Position numbers and translations under genes: made by a program. Source: CALOCN01 sp942491735 (lineage in GTDB: Bacteria > Eisenbacteria > RBG-16-71-46 > JABDJR01). From it: 64,000 nt of DNA. The stretch is from contig CALOCN010000014.1 of NCBI GenBank assembly GCA_942491735.1, positions 2,170,001-2,234,000 on the forward strand, in the 5' to 3' direction. Numbering within the stretch: the first letter of the stretch is position 1; each line of letters opens with the position of its first letter. Below are positions 25,856 to 33,215 of the stretch, piece by piece. The notes under the pieces were generated by a model, which had not been told where the DNA came from, ran no database searches, and saw only the letters and a program-made list of their open reading frames with translations.

Positions 25856-27397
25856 TTATTGACCGCGTTCGGCGAGGGAGCGTAGAGGGTCCTGGCCGAA
25901 GTGGTCTTTCCACAGTCTCGGCGTGAGCTGGCGGACCAGACTCTGGGGATGGGAGTCCACACGCTGCAGAACGTCCACCAGATAGACGTAGGGATCGATG
26001 TCCTGGAGTCGGCAGGTCGATACGAGGCTTTGCAGGATCCCAACGTACTGTGCACCCACTTCGGTCCAGCAGAACATCCAGTTCTTGCGCCCGATGGCCA
26101 CCGGCCGGATCTCTCGTTCCACGGCGTTGGTGTCCACCGGTACTCCAGGATGTTCGAGGAACACCCTTAGACCGGCCTCCCGTTCCAGGGCGTAGTTCGC
26201 CGCCTGGGTGAACGGGCTCTGCGGTAGCAGGATCCGATCCTCGAACGCCTGCTTCAGATCCTCGAAGATCCGATCCACCACCCGCTTCGCGTGTTCCCCG
26301 CGGTAGGCGTGCCGCTTCACGTCTTCCTGATTCCGGATCTTCGCCTCGTGCTCGTAGAGCGTGCTGATCCCATCCAGCACCCGGCCACAGAGTTCCGGCT
26401 CGCTGGCCTCCGCCTCCACGAACTTCCGGCGCACGTGGGCCCAGCACTGGGCATGGACCAGCTCGTTCACTTGCTCCGCGTAGCGGTCATAGGCTGCGTA
26501 CCCGTCGGTCACCAGCGTGTTCGAGTATCCCTTCAGGGTGTCCACCACCACCTGGTGACTCCGCGTTGACGAAAACGGGAACCCGACCTCGCCCCGGTCT
26601 CCGTACACCGGCCAGAAGTACGCCGTCTTCATCTTCCGCTTCTTCTTGGACGGACCGGCCCGGATCGGGGTCTCGTCCATGAGCAACACCTCGCTCTGAA
26701 GAATCGAGGCCATCTGGGCTTCGTGGATCGGCGCCAGCAGCTCGGCCGTACGATGGAACCAGTTCGTCAGCGTTGCCCGGCTCAAGTGGACTCCCGCCGC
26801 CGCCATCCGTGCATGCTGACGGTACAGGGGAAGGTGGTAGCGCACCTTGTCCACCACCAGGTTCACCAGCAGGCTCACATCAGCCAGGCTGCGCTCCAGC
26901 ACCGACGGCGGTGCGGGGGGACAGCTCAACGTCCCGTCCTGGAGCTTCACCACGGTCCGGACGTAGCGGTGCACCTCAAAGGTCGATGGCTTCTGCACCA
27001 GCCGTTCCGTCACCACCTCCCGGATCGTCTCATACGAACCGGCGGGAACGTCGTGAAGCTCGGGGTTGGGAATCTCGATCACCTTCACCGGCACCGAGGG
27101 GTCGAAGCGAATGCCACTCTCTCCGGTCTTCACCGGGGGCTGAGACCGCCGGCGTTGGTGGGAGCTCACAGGGAGCGTTGCGGCAGTCACCGAACCATCG
27201 GGATCCGTCTCACCGAGCGTGAGTTGCTCCCCGGGAAGAGGCACCCGGCGGTCCGACTTCGATCCGAACACCTGTCGCTTCAGCCACGCCACTTGGCGGC
27301 AAAGCTCTTCATGTTGGGCGCTGAGTTCATCATGGGACTCGAGCAACGCGACCACTTCATCCTGACTCATCGTTGCGGCGCGCTCAGCTCGTGTCAT
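25856..27397 (-). CDS. tnpC: IS66 transposase TnpC
   Basis: A 513-aa DDE transposase. The N-terminal coiled segment and KRQVFGSKSDRR motif (about residues 40-55), the zinc-binding SCPPAPP-type segment, VLLMDETPIRAG and DGYAAYDRY regions and the C-terminal VEREIRPVAIGRKNWMFC are those of TnpC of IS66. It looks intact. The stop lies within the left terminal repeat. Start at 27397 is 9 bp from the tnpB stop. Confidence 0.95.
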   Translation of the reverse strand: MTRAERAATMSQDEVVALLESHDELSAQHEELCRQVAWLKRQVFGSKSDRRVPLPGEQLTLGETDPDGSVTAATLPVSSHQRRRSQPPVKTGESGIRFDPSVPVKVIEIPNPELHDVPAGSYETIREVVTERLVQKPSTFEVHRYVRTVVKLQDGTLSCPPAPPSVLERSLADVSLLVNLVVDKVRYHLPLYRQHARMAAAGVHLSRATLTNWFHRTAELLAPIHEAQMASILQSEVLLMDETPIRAGPSKKKRKMKTAYFWPVYGDRGEVGFPFSSTRSHQVVVDTLKGYSNTLVTDGYAAYDRYAEQVNELVHAQCWAHVRRKFVEAEASEPELCGRVLDGISTLYEHEAKIRNQEDVKRHAYRGEHAKRVVDRIFEDLKQAFEDRILLPQSPFTQAANYALEREAGLRVFLEHPGVPVDTNAVEREIRPVAIGRKNWMFCWTEVGAQYVGILQSLVSTCRLQDIDPYVYLVDVLQRVDSHPQSLVRQLTPRLWKDHFGQDPLRSLAERGQ

Positions 27398-27406
27398 GCC
27401 TCTTTC

Positions 27407-27733
27407 TTAATCCATCCTCCGTCTTCTTTCAAGAACGATTCCGTCCAAAAGCAATCGAAACATCGCTTCGCTCACTTCGTGCTTCCCGCTACCACCGGGA
27501 AACCGAAATCGACCCTGCTCCAGTCGCTTTGCGAATAGGCAGTACCCTGTCCGATCCCAGTAGATCGACTTCAGGTAGTTCCCACGACGGTTCACGAACG
27601 CGTACAGAGTTCCCGTGAGGGAATCCTCACCCAGCGTGCCCTGGACGATGGCCAGCAGACCGTTGAACGACTTGCGCATGTCCACAGGGGACCCGTACAG
27701 CAGAATCCGACGCGGTTCGTTCCCGGCGATCAT
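27407..27733 (-). CDS. tnpB: IS66 accessory protein TnpB
   Basis: A 108-aa protein with PVDMRKSFNGL near residue 16 and GTLYAFVNRRGNYLKSIYWDR near 41, which are the family hallmarks. The role in transposition is accessory. ATG at 27733 begins the conserved sequence, 2 bp after the tnpA stop. Confidence 0.95.
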   Translation of the reverse strand: MIAGNEPRRILLYGSPVDMRKSFNGLLAIVQGTLGEDSLTGTLYAFVNRRGNYLKSIYWDRTGYCLFAKRLEQGRFRFPGGSGKHEVSEAMFRLLLDGIVLERRRRMD

Positions 27734-27735
27734 GC

Positions 27736-28002
27736 CTAACCACGCAGCCGGAGCTTCGTCCCGCTCGGCAACTCGAGTTCGATCGACCAGGGCGACTCCG
27801 GGCTGGCAACGGGAACCACCTCCACGAACGGACCGGTCGAGGTGCTCGTGGAGCGAACCCGGCTCCGCCAAAGGCGAAACGTGTTGTCGTTGAGTCCCTC
27901 CCGGCGACAAAACTCCCGCTGGCTCAGACCGCCCGCTTCGTACCGCTCCACCAATCGGTGCCACTCTTCCCGGGTCCGCCGAACGCGCGTCTTCGCAGTC
28001 AT
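27736..28002 (-). CDS. tnpA: IS66 accessory protein TnpA
   Basis: An 88-aa protein with a helix-turn-helix, EEWHRLVERYEAGGLSQREFC and NTFRLWRSR, typical of IS66/IS3-group TnpA. GGAGGG lies just before the ATG at 28002; an upstream in-frame start at 28044 is less likely. First gene of the IS operon. Confidence 0.92.
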   Translation of the reverse strand: MTAKTRVRRTREEWHRLVERYEAGGLSQREFCRREGLNDNTFRLWRSRVRSTSTSTGPFVEVVPVASPESPWSIELELPSGTKLRLRG

Positions 28003-28110
28003 CCCTCCGCTCCTTCCTTCGTAGATACAAGAATGCGACCCCAACTGGGTCGCTACCGTTCTACCAAGACTGGATCCCGGAGGGAACTACGTCGTCCGCT
28101 GACCGTTTAC

Positions 28111-28118
28111 GGAACGGG
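28111..28118 (+). repeat. Target-site duplication of IS66 element (right)
   Basis: Exact copy of GGAACGGG at 25827-25834, immediately after the right terminal repeat. Beyond it the reading frame of the broken recombinase resumes. Confidence 0.95.
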
Positions 28119-28510
28119 AACCTCTTCACAAGGTGAGACGGATTCTCGGGCACACAAGTTTGGCTGTGACTCAGCAGTACGTTGATCACCTGCGTTCCGC
28201 TGAGATTGTTGAGGCCATGCGGACTGCGGTGTGGGAGTAGACGGCGCATGGTGCTGAATTAGCCTGAGGCGGCTAACTGATTGTCCGAACGAATGTTGTC
28301 GGTGGAGTAATCTGGACAGGAACCATGCCAGACTGGGGAGTTCCCAATACGTCCGGTCGAGTACAAATTTCGCGGTCCCGCAACGCGTTTGGCATCAACC
28401 AACTAACGAGTAATTCCCCAGTCGCATGCAACGCTATGCTTAGCCAAGAAATGTAGACCGCAAGTATGGTGACAACACAAGGCCCGTGAGAGTCGGCCTT
28501 TGATCGAATG

Positions 28511-28607
28511 GAAAGAGAGGTGCCCCATACCTTTGGCGAGGGGGGGACACCTCTCTTCAAGACGACAACGCGGCGGGGCCGTGCTGTGTCCGAACGGACA
28601 TTAGCAC
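28511..28607. promoter_or_regulatory. Two inverted repeats in the 28.2-28.65 kb gap
   Basis: The 415-bp gap between the broken recombinase and the HTH gene holds no convincing gene but has two palindromic elements. One pairs AAGAGAGGTG (28513-28522) with CACCTCTCTT (28548-28557). The other is GTGCT-g-TGTCCG-aa-CGGACA-tt-AGCAC (28581-28607). A partial TGTCCGAACG also occurs near 28281. They resemble operator sites, plausibly for the adjacent HTH protein. Confidence 0.5.
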
Positions 28608-28655
28608 ACCCCCGCCCAATCGCCCTCTCCGTATTGGAAAGGGGAAGGAGGTAAC

Positions 28656-28913
28656 GTGCTAAGTCCGATTGAGGAATATAGAAGAGGCCGACACTTGTCG
28701 GTTCCCCAGCTCGCTGCGCTTCTTGGCGTTTCTACCCGGGAGATCCTCGAACATGAACTCGGCCTGAGGCCGAGAGTATCGAGCCGAGTCCGCATGGCGG
28801 TTTCTCAACTTGGGATGAGTCCCGAATTCTTCGATGAGGAGTACCGTCGTTGGCTTCGGACCCTCCACTACCTGGCCGAGCCAAAGGGGCGTCACTGGAA
28901 CTGGCTCTATTGA
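28656..28913 (+). CDS. HTH (XRE-like) DNA-binding protein
   Basis: An 85-aa protein. LSVPQLAALLGVSTREILEHE (about residues 14-34) reads as a helix-turn-helix of the Cro/CI type, followed by helices ending in Trp/Tyr-rich LNWLY-like residues. A strong AAGGAGGT precedes the GTG at 28656. It is first in the run HTH-DUF3987-excisionase-integrase and is a candidate island regulator. Confidence 0.65.
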   Translation: MLSPIEEYRRGRHLSVPQLAALLGVSTREILEHELGLRPRVSSRVRMAVSQLGMSPEFFDEEYRRWLRTLHYLAEPKGRHWNWLY

Positions 28914-30430
28914 GCTCTTTGCGGGGGGAGTGGGAAGTGCCCACCCCACTGACCACAAGCTATCGTCCCGTATTCCCGTGTGGGCTGCTTCCTGGGTGGG
29001 CAGACTCGTTCGTTTCCGGGGTCGCTGAGTTCACGCAGACCCCGCGAGACCTTGCGGGGATGCTAGTCCTCTCAACCCTCGCTGCATCGGTTGCGGGCAA
29101 GGCGACGATCTGTCTCGGGTCGGGTTGGAGAGAACCGCTCAACCTTTACTGTGCAGTGGCACTTCCCCCTGCTTCGCGAAAGTCTCCTGTTCACCGCTTG
29201 GCACTTGATCCAGTGCAGGAGTACGAGCGAGAACGGCAGGAGGCCGAACGGCCACGAGTAGAGAAGGCGCGTGAGTACCGCCGAACCTTGGAGCAGCGAC
29301 TTGAACACGTGCGAAAGGACATTGCGAAGGAGCGCAACCCTGCCAAGCGCCAAGAGCGTCAGCACGAGCAGGACGCGCTAGTAGAAGAACTGTCAACTAC
29401 GCCGAGAGCGGTCCTGCCTCGCCTTCTCGTGGACAACGCCACGCCGGAGACGTTGACCACACTCCTGGCAGCCCACGGAGGACACCTCTTTGTCGCCGGT
29501 GCTGAGGGTGGGGAGTTGTTCGCGGTTCTCGGCGGTCGGTATTCCGGGAATCCGAATATCGGTGTGTTTCTGCATGCACACTCGGGCGACTCGTTGACCG
29601 TGGATCGGCGCGACAGGTCCGAGAGGATTGAGTCCCCGTTGTTGACCGTGGCTCTCACGGTGCAGCCGTCGGTAATTGAGGACCTAGCCTCCGTTCCCAG
29701 CTTCCGAGGGCGTGGGTTGCTCGGTCGCTTTCTGTATGCAATGCCGCCGAGCAATCTCGGCAAGAGACGTTCGCGAACGGAGCCGATCCCCGAGTCTGTA
29801 GCGAATGCATATGGGGCTAGGTTGCAGGCCCTGCTCGCTGTCTCCCTTGGTGGGGAAGCGATCCCGTGCAGTCCCAATGCCCGAGAGGCCCTGAGGGCCT
29901 TTCAGGATCGCTTGGAGCCCCGTCTGCACGAGGATGGGAACCTGGCCCACCTCGGAGACTGGGCAGGGAAACTCGCGGGACACGTGGCTCGGGTTGCCGG
30001 TGTGGTCGCTATCGCATCGGACTTGGGCGAGGTGTCGCTGGAGATCATGGAACGGGCTGTCTCGTTCGGGGAGGATTACCTAATCCATCATGCGCGGGCG
30101 GCTTTCGAGACGATGCATGCCGACCCGGACGTTCTGAAGGCTCAGCGACTACTGCCAGCGGTTCGGCGTATCGGGCAGGAAGAACAAAGCCTCAGGGAGC
30201 TCCATAGAGCCGTTCAGGGGCAATCCCTGTTCAAGTGCGTTGGGGATGTTCGGGCCGGAGCCGAGGTCCTGATTGACACTGGACACCTCCGGCATAAGGA
30301 CGAGTCCCAGGAACCGGGGAGGCGAGGTCGGAAGCCAAGCCCACGCTACCTCGTCAACCCGTGGGTGTTTTCTGTCAGTTCTGTCACTGGATTCTCTAGT
30401 AGTCGGAAACGAGAGGGGGTGAGCGCATGA
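28910..30430 (+). CDS. DUF3987-family protein
   Basis: A protein of about 506 aa. The N-terminal segment FVSGVAEFTQTPRDLAGMLVLSTLAA and the later PRLLVDNATPETLTTLLAAHGG...FAVLGGRYSG follow the DUF3987 pattern, with a charged coiled-coil at about residues 90-165. Members are linked to primase/helicase modules of phages, plasmids and satellites; a replication role is inferred. TTG at 28910 overlaps the previous stop (TTGA) and is preferred for coupling, but the true start is uncertain. The stop overlaps the excisionase ATG. Confidence 0.75.
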   Translation: MSSLRGEWEVPTPLTTSYRPVFPCGLLPGWADSFVSGVAEFTQTPRDLAGMLVLSTLAASVAGKATICLGSGWREPLNLYCAVALPPASRKSPVHRLALDPVQEYERERQEAERPRVEKAREYRRTLEQRLEHVRKDIAKERNPAKRQERQHEQDALVEELSTTPRAVLPRLLVDNATPETLTTLLAAHGGHLFVAGAEGGELFAVLGGRYSGNPNIGVFLHAHSGDSLTVDRRDRSERIESPLLTVALTVQPSVIEDLASVPSFRGRGLLGRFLYAMPPSNLGKRRSRTEPIPESVANAYGARLQALLAVSLGGEAIPCSPNAREALRAFQDRLEPRLHEDGNLAHLGDWAGKLAGHVARVAGVVAIASDLGEVSLEIMERAVSFGEDYLIHHARAAFETMHADPDVLKAQRLLPAVRRIGQEEQSLRELHRAVQGQSLFKCVGDVRAGAEVLIDTGHLRHKDESQEPGRRGRKPSPRYLVNPWVFSVSSVTGFSSSRKREGVSA

Positions 30431-30612
30431 GTACCGACAAATTGTTGACCGTCAAGGATGCGGCCAAGCTATTGCAGGTGCATCCGATGACCGTCTATGG
30501 GTGGGTTCGAGGGGGGCGGCTGCCTTGCCTGCGGGCTGGGGGCCGCATACGATTCCGCCGAGAGTCGCTGTTCCGTTGGCTCGGGGAGGTGGAGAGGAGG
30601 CAGAATGCCTAA
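30427..30612 (+). CDS. xis: Excisionase/HTH_17-type DNA-binding protein
   Basis: A 61-aa MerR-like winged helix, LLTVKDAAKLLQVHPMTVYGW followed by LPCLRAGGRIRFRRESLFRWL. This is the family of small excisionase-like proteins that accompany tyrosine integrases. ATG overlaps the DUF3987 stop by 4 bp, and its 3' end overlaps the integrase start by 8 bp. Confidence 0.86.
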   Translation: MSTDKLLTVKDAAKLLQVHPMTVYGWVRGGRLPCLRAGGRIRFRRESLFRWLGEVERRQNA

Positions 30613-31624
30613 GCTCCCTCGCTACCTCATTCGGCGGGGCAAGGCGTACTACTACCGCAGACGGTTCGGAGGGCGGGAGATCCGCAGGAGCCTCGGAACC
30701 GACCTGCGGGAGGCCAGACGCAAAGCCCTTCTGATGACTCAGCAACTGGACTTCGGCGAACCGCTAGAGCCGTCCGCTACCCTGAACGTTGCGGCGTTCG
30801 GGGAGCGGTGGCTCTCGGAGTACGTTGAGCAGCGTCGATCCGAAGCAGATCACAAGACCGCTTCTTACCGGCTACACGAGTACGTCAACCCCGTGCTCGG
30901 AGCGCTAGCGTTGGAGGCGGTGGGCGTCCAGCACCTGAGGGCGTTGAGAGCATCCTTGGAGCGTCCTCGCGAGGAGCGCAATCCAAAGAAGCTCTCTCCC
31001 CAAACGGTGCATCATCTGCTTTCGGATGTACGGTGCTTATTCCGATACGCGGTTGACGTGGGTGCGTTGGACCGCTCGCCGTGGCGATCCTCGGTGCTGC
31101 CACGAATCAAGCAGCGGGCTCCGGCCCGGCTGTCGGATTCGGACTTGGCAGCCATCCGGGGTGCCACGCCGGAGCGTTACAAGGCCATCGTTGACCTGGC
31201 CCTCTATACCGGGCTCCGGTGGGGTGAGATTCGGCAGTTGCAGTGGCGACACGTCGTCATGCAACCAAGCCCTCACCTTGTCCTGGAGAACACAAAGAGC
31301 GGCAAGGTTCGCCGGGTTCCGTTGGGTGCTGAAGCCCTGGAGGCCCTCGGAGAGTTGCGGCAGCGAACGTCGTCCGTGTTTGTCTCCGACTGGAGACCCG
31401 TGACGGCTCGATGGGTGACGGAATTGACACGAGAGGCCACGGGCGTTCGTTGGCACTTTCACCAGCTCCGACACACGTTCGCTTGCCGCTGGCTGGAGAG
31501 GGGAGGGTCCAAGGAAACGCTTCGGCGCATTCTTGGCCATGCTTCGATCACGACAACCGAACGCTACGGAGAACTGTCGGATGACGCGGTGTTCAGAGAG
31601 GCAGCCAATGTGCATTTGGGCTAA
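30605..31624 (+). CDS. int: Tyrosine integrase of the tRNA-Arg island
   Basis: A 339-aa phage-type integrase. The N-terminal arm-binding-like domain (RYLIRRGKAYYYRRRFGGREIRRSLG) is followed by a core-binding domain and a catalytic domain with the Arg of TGLRWGEI, HQLRH near 290, LGHASITTTERY and the nucleophile Tyr. ATG at 30605 lies inside the 3' end of xis. It is 100 bp from tRNA-Arg and reads toward it, as expected for the enzyme that inserted the island. Confidence 0.95.
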   Translation: MPKLPRYLIRRGKAYYYRRRFGGREIRRSLGTDLREARRKALLMTQQLDFGEPLEPSATLNVAAFGERWLSEYVEQRRSEADHKTASYRLHEYVNPVLGALALEAVGVQHLRALRASLERPREERNPKKLSPQTVHHLLSDVRCLFRYAVDVGALDRSPWRSSVLPRIKQRAPARLSDSDLAAIRGATPERYKAIVDLALYTGLRWGEIRQLQWRHVVMQPSPHLVLENTKSGKVRRVPLGAEALEALGELRQRTSSVFVSDWRPVTARWVTELTREATGVRWHFHQLRHTFACRWLERGGSKETLRRILGHASITTTERYGELSDDAVFREAANVHLG

Positions 31625-31677
31625 AGAGACCGCTGCACAGGGCACAGTAGAGGGCACAGTTGAGGGCACACCCCCCG

Positions 31678-31707
31678 TTGTGGCACTTGAGCCAATGCTG
31701 CTAACCT
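31678..31707 (+). promoter_or_regulatory. Candidate promoter of tRNA-Arg supplied by the island
   Basis: TTGTGG (31678-31683) and TAACCT (31702-31707) are 18 bp apart and end 18 bp before the tRNA. TAACCT lies in the duplicated segment whereas the -35 lies in island-only sequence, so the present tRNA promoter would be a hybrid. Confidence 0.4.
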
Positions 31708-31763
31708 CTTCTGCCGCTTTGAGTGCCCCCGTAGCTCAGGTGGATAGAGCAGCGGTTTCCTAA
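31697..31763 (+). repeat. Right attachment repeat (attR) of the tRNA-Arg island
   Basis: 67-bp copy of 18184-18249 with one extra T in the tract before the tRNA. It covers the 5' half of the intact tRNA gene up to the anticodon loop. Confidence 0.9.
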
Positions 31764-31801
31764 ACCGCGTGCCGTGCGTTCGAATCGCGCCGGGGGCACC
31801 A
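31725..31801 (+). tRNA. tRNA-Arg (anticodon CCT)
   Basis: Acceptor GCCCCCG (31725-31731) pairs with CGGGGGC (31791-31797), followed by A and encoded CCA. Anticodon stem GCGGT/ACCGC holds loop TTCCTAA, giving CCT. The 5' half was brought by the island and the 3' half belongs to the original locus. Confidence 0.97.
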
Positions 31802-31959
31802 TTTTCTTTCCTGATGGCCGCAGGCGCCTACGCGGCGGCCCGCCGGGGCGCCCCCTTGAGCGTCTCGATCCCCCGGATCCGGTGTTAGATGGTGTCCTGG
31901 GTCCCCGATCCCTCAGATGGGCCTCGTGTTTCTCGACTACCCGGGCTTGGGGGATAATC

Positions 31960-32925
31960 ATGAAGACGATCCTGCGATTCGCCATGATCCTGCTGTTCAA
32001 CGGGATCGCCGCTCTCGCCGCGGCGCAGCCGGCTCACTTGGTCACGGAGTGGTCCGCGCCCGGAGCTCGGGACATTCTGGTGCTCGCCGACGGCACCCTG
32101 CTCGTCACGGACCACCAGGAGGACCAAGTGACCCGCTACTCCACGAGCGGCACGGTCCTGGACGTGTGGGGAGGGACCGGGAGTGGGGATGGTCAGCTCA
32201 ATCGACCCGGCGGGGTGGCCCAGGACTCCAATGGGAACATCTATGCGAGCGATACGTACAACCACCGGGTTCAGAAATGGAGCCCTTCGGGTGCGTTCCT
32301 CCTCGCCTGGGGTAGCAACGGGACGGGGCCGGGTCAGTTCCGTGACCCCAATGATGTTGTTGTCGATAGCGGGGATATCGTCTACGTGGCGGACTTCTCC
32401 AATGGCCGCGTGGAGCGGTTCGACACCAGCGGGAACCATCTCGGCACGATCGGCGCCATGGGGACCGGCCCGGGTCAATTCAGTGGGCCCACCTCTCTGG
32501 CCATGGATTCCGACGACAACCTGTACGTAGGTGACAACCAGGACCGGGTCCAGAAGTTTGCCCCCAACGGTTCGTTTCTGAACCAATGGGGGACCCGTGG
32601 CGCCGGTCCGGGTGAGTTCATGTCGATCTGGGGCCTGGGTCTTCGGGAAGACCAGATCCTGGTCGCGGACTACGGGAACGATCGGATCCAGTCTCTGGGC
32701 ACCCATGGAGACTGGACATCCGCGTGGGGCGATTCGGCCACCGCGAGTAACGCCGGATTCCCCGACCTGCAACTCGATCGACCGCGCGACGTGGCCATGG
32801 ACGGCGCGGGCCGGATCTATGTGGCCGACGGTAGCGGTTTCATCAAGGTCTTCGAACTGGCCGCGGTCCCGGTGCAACGCATGCGCTGGGGGCAGATCAA
32901 GGCCCGGGTGAGGAGTCCCCGTTAG
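31960..32925 (+). CDS. Exported NHL-repeat protein with C-terminal WGQIK
   Basis: A 321-aa protein. Signal peptide of about 23 residues (ending AAAQ) and then about six NHL blades with repeating GPGQFRDPNDVVVD...VYVADFSNGRVERFD units, forming one beta-propeller. The last residues are VQRMRWGQIKARVRSPR, resembling the WGRIK tail of the island array. ATG at 31960 starts the signal peptide. It lies between the intact tRNA-Arg and a decayed tRNA 3' end at 33.07 kb. Confidence 0.8.
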   Translation: MKTILRFAMILLFNGIAALAAAQPAHLVTEWSAPGARDILVLADGTLLVTDHQEDQVTRYSTSGTVLDVWGGTGSGDGQLNRPGGVAQDSNGNIYASDTYNHRVQKWSPSGAFLLAWGSNGTGPGQFRDPNDVVVDSGDIVYVADFSNGRVERFDTSGNHLGTIGAMGTGPGQFSGPTSLAMDSDDNLYVGDNQDRVQKFAPNGSFLNQWGTRGAGPGEFMSIWGLGLREDQILVADYGNDRIQSLGTHGDWTSAWGDSATASNAGFPDLQLDRPRDVAMDGAGRIYVADGSGFIKVFELAAVPVQRMRWGQIKARVRSPR

Positions 32926-33054
32926 GACCCTCGGTTGAGGGACGATGCCGGCTACGTTACGCCACGCCGCTTGAACTGATCTCACATGCCCTTGAGTTCC
33001 GGGACGTGATGTCCCGCTTGGATCAGGTCGTGCCGGAGCCAGCCGCACCTTCTG

Positions 33055-33084
33055 ATTGGCGCCCGAGCTGCGCCGGGGGCACCA
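33055..33084 (+). pseudogene. Decayed tRNA-Arg 3' end (T arm and acceptor)
   Basis: GCGCCGGGGGCACCA (33070-33084) is identical to the last 15 bases of tRNA-Arg(CCT), including CCA. The preceding 16 bases still match the T arm at 11 positions. A 15-base match to that precise end is unlikely by chance, so this is probably a footprint of an older integration at the same tRNA. The remainder of 32926-33215 shows nothing else clear. Confidence 0.65.
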
Positions 33085-33215
33085 CTTCCATCCCCCTCGC
33101 GGGCAGCCGGAACACCCCGGTTGCCCGCATTGTTGTGTGATAGCCTGCAGGTACCCCGGGGCACCCAGGATCCCCGGGTCGGTCGGTCAGCGAATCTTTG
33201 CTCGAGGGTTCCACG

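Larger units (their letters stand above)
25835..28110 (-). mobile_element. IS66-family insertion sequence, 2276 bp
   Basis: Terminal inverted repeats GTAAGCGGTCAGCG (left) and its near-complement CGCTGACCGTTTAC (right) extend to about 26 bp with six mismatches. The element carries the standard tnpA-tnpB-tnpC set, all intact, reading leftwards. Exact GGAACGGG duplications flank it, so it inserted by transposition and its ends are defined to the base. Confidence 0.95.
25372..28240 (+). pseudogene. Tyrosine recombinase split by IS66 insertion
   Basis: A XerC/D-like catalytic domain interrupted after codon 154. Joining 25372-25834 to 28119-28240 restores one 194-codon frame without a shift. The rebuilt protein has R48 (ALRLDE), K72 or K75, H141-GLR144, H166 (ILGHTSLAVTQ) and the nucleophile Y175, a complete catalytic set, but no N-terminal core-binding domain. 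As it stands, the 5' part reads into the IS and ends at 25926, losing H166 and Y175. Confidence 0.9.
18250..31763. mobile_element. Integrative genomic island at tRNA-Arg(CCT), 13.5 kb
   Basis: Bounded by the 66/67-bp direct repeat, with a tyrosine integrase and excisionase at the right end beside the intact tRNA. The island supplies a new 5' half and upstream region for the tRNA gene rather than the usual 3' end. Cargo composition differs visibly from the high-GC flanks. It contains a DUF3987 gene and a second, broken recombinase, so it looks like an integrative or satellite-type element without conjugation or virion genes. Confidence 0.88.

Noticed and set aside
28273..28560. A 95-codon minus-strand frame in the island gap
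   Set aside because: No ribosome site, no recognisable pattern and it overlaps the inverted repeats.
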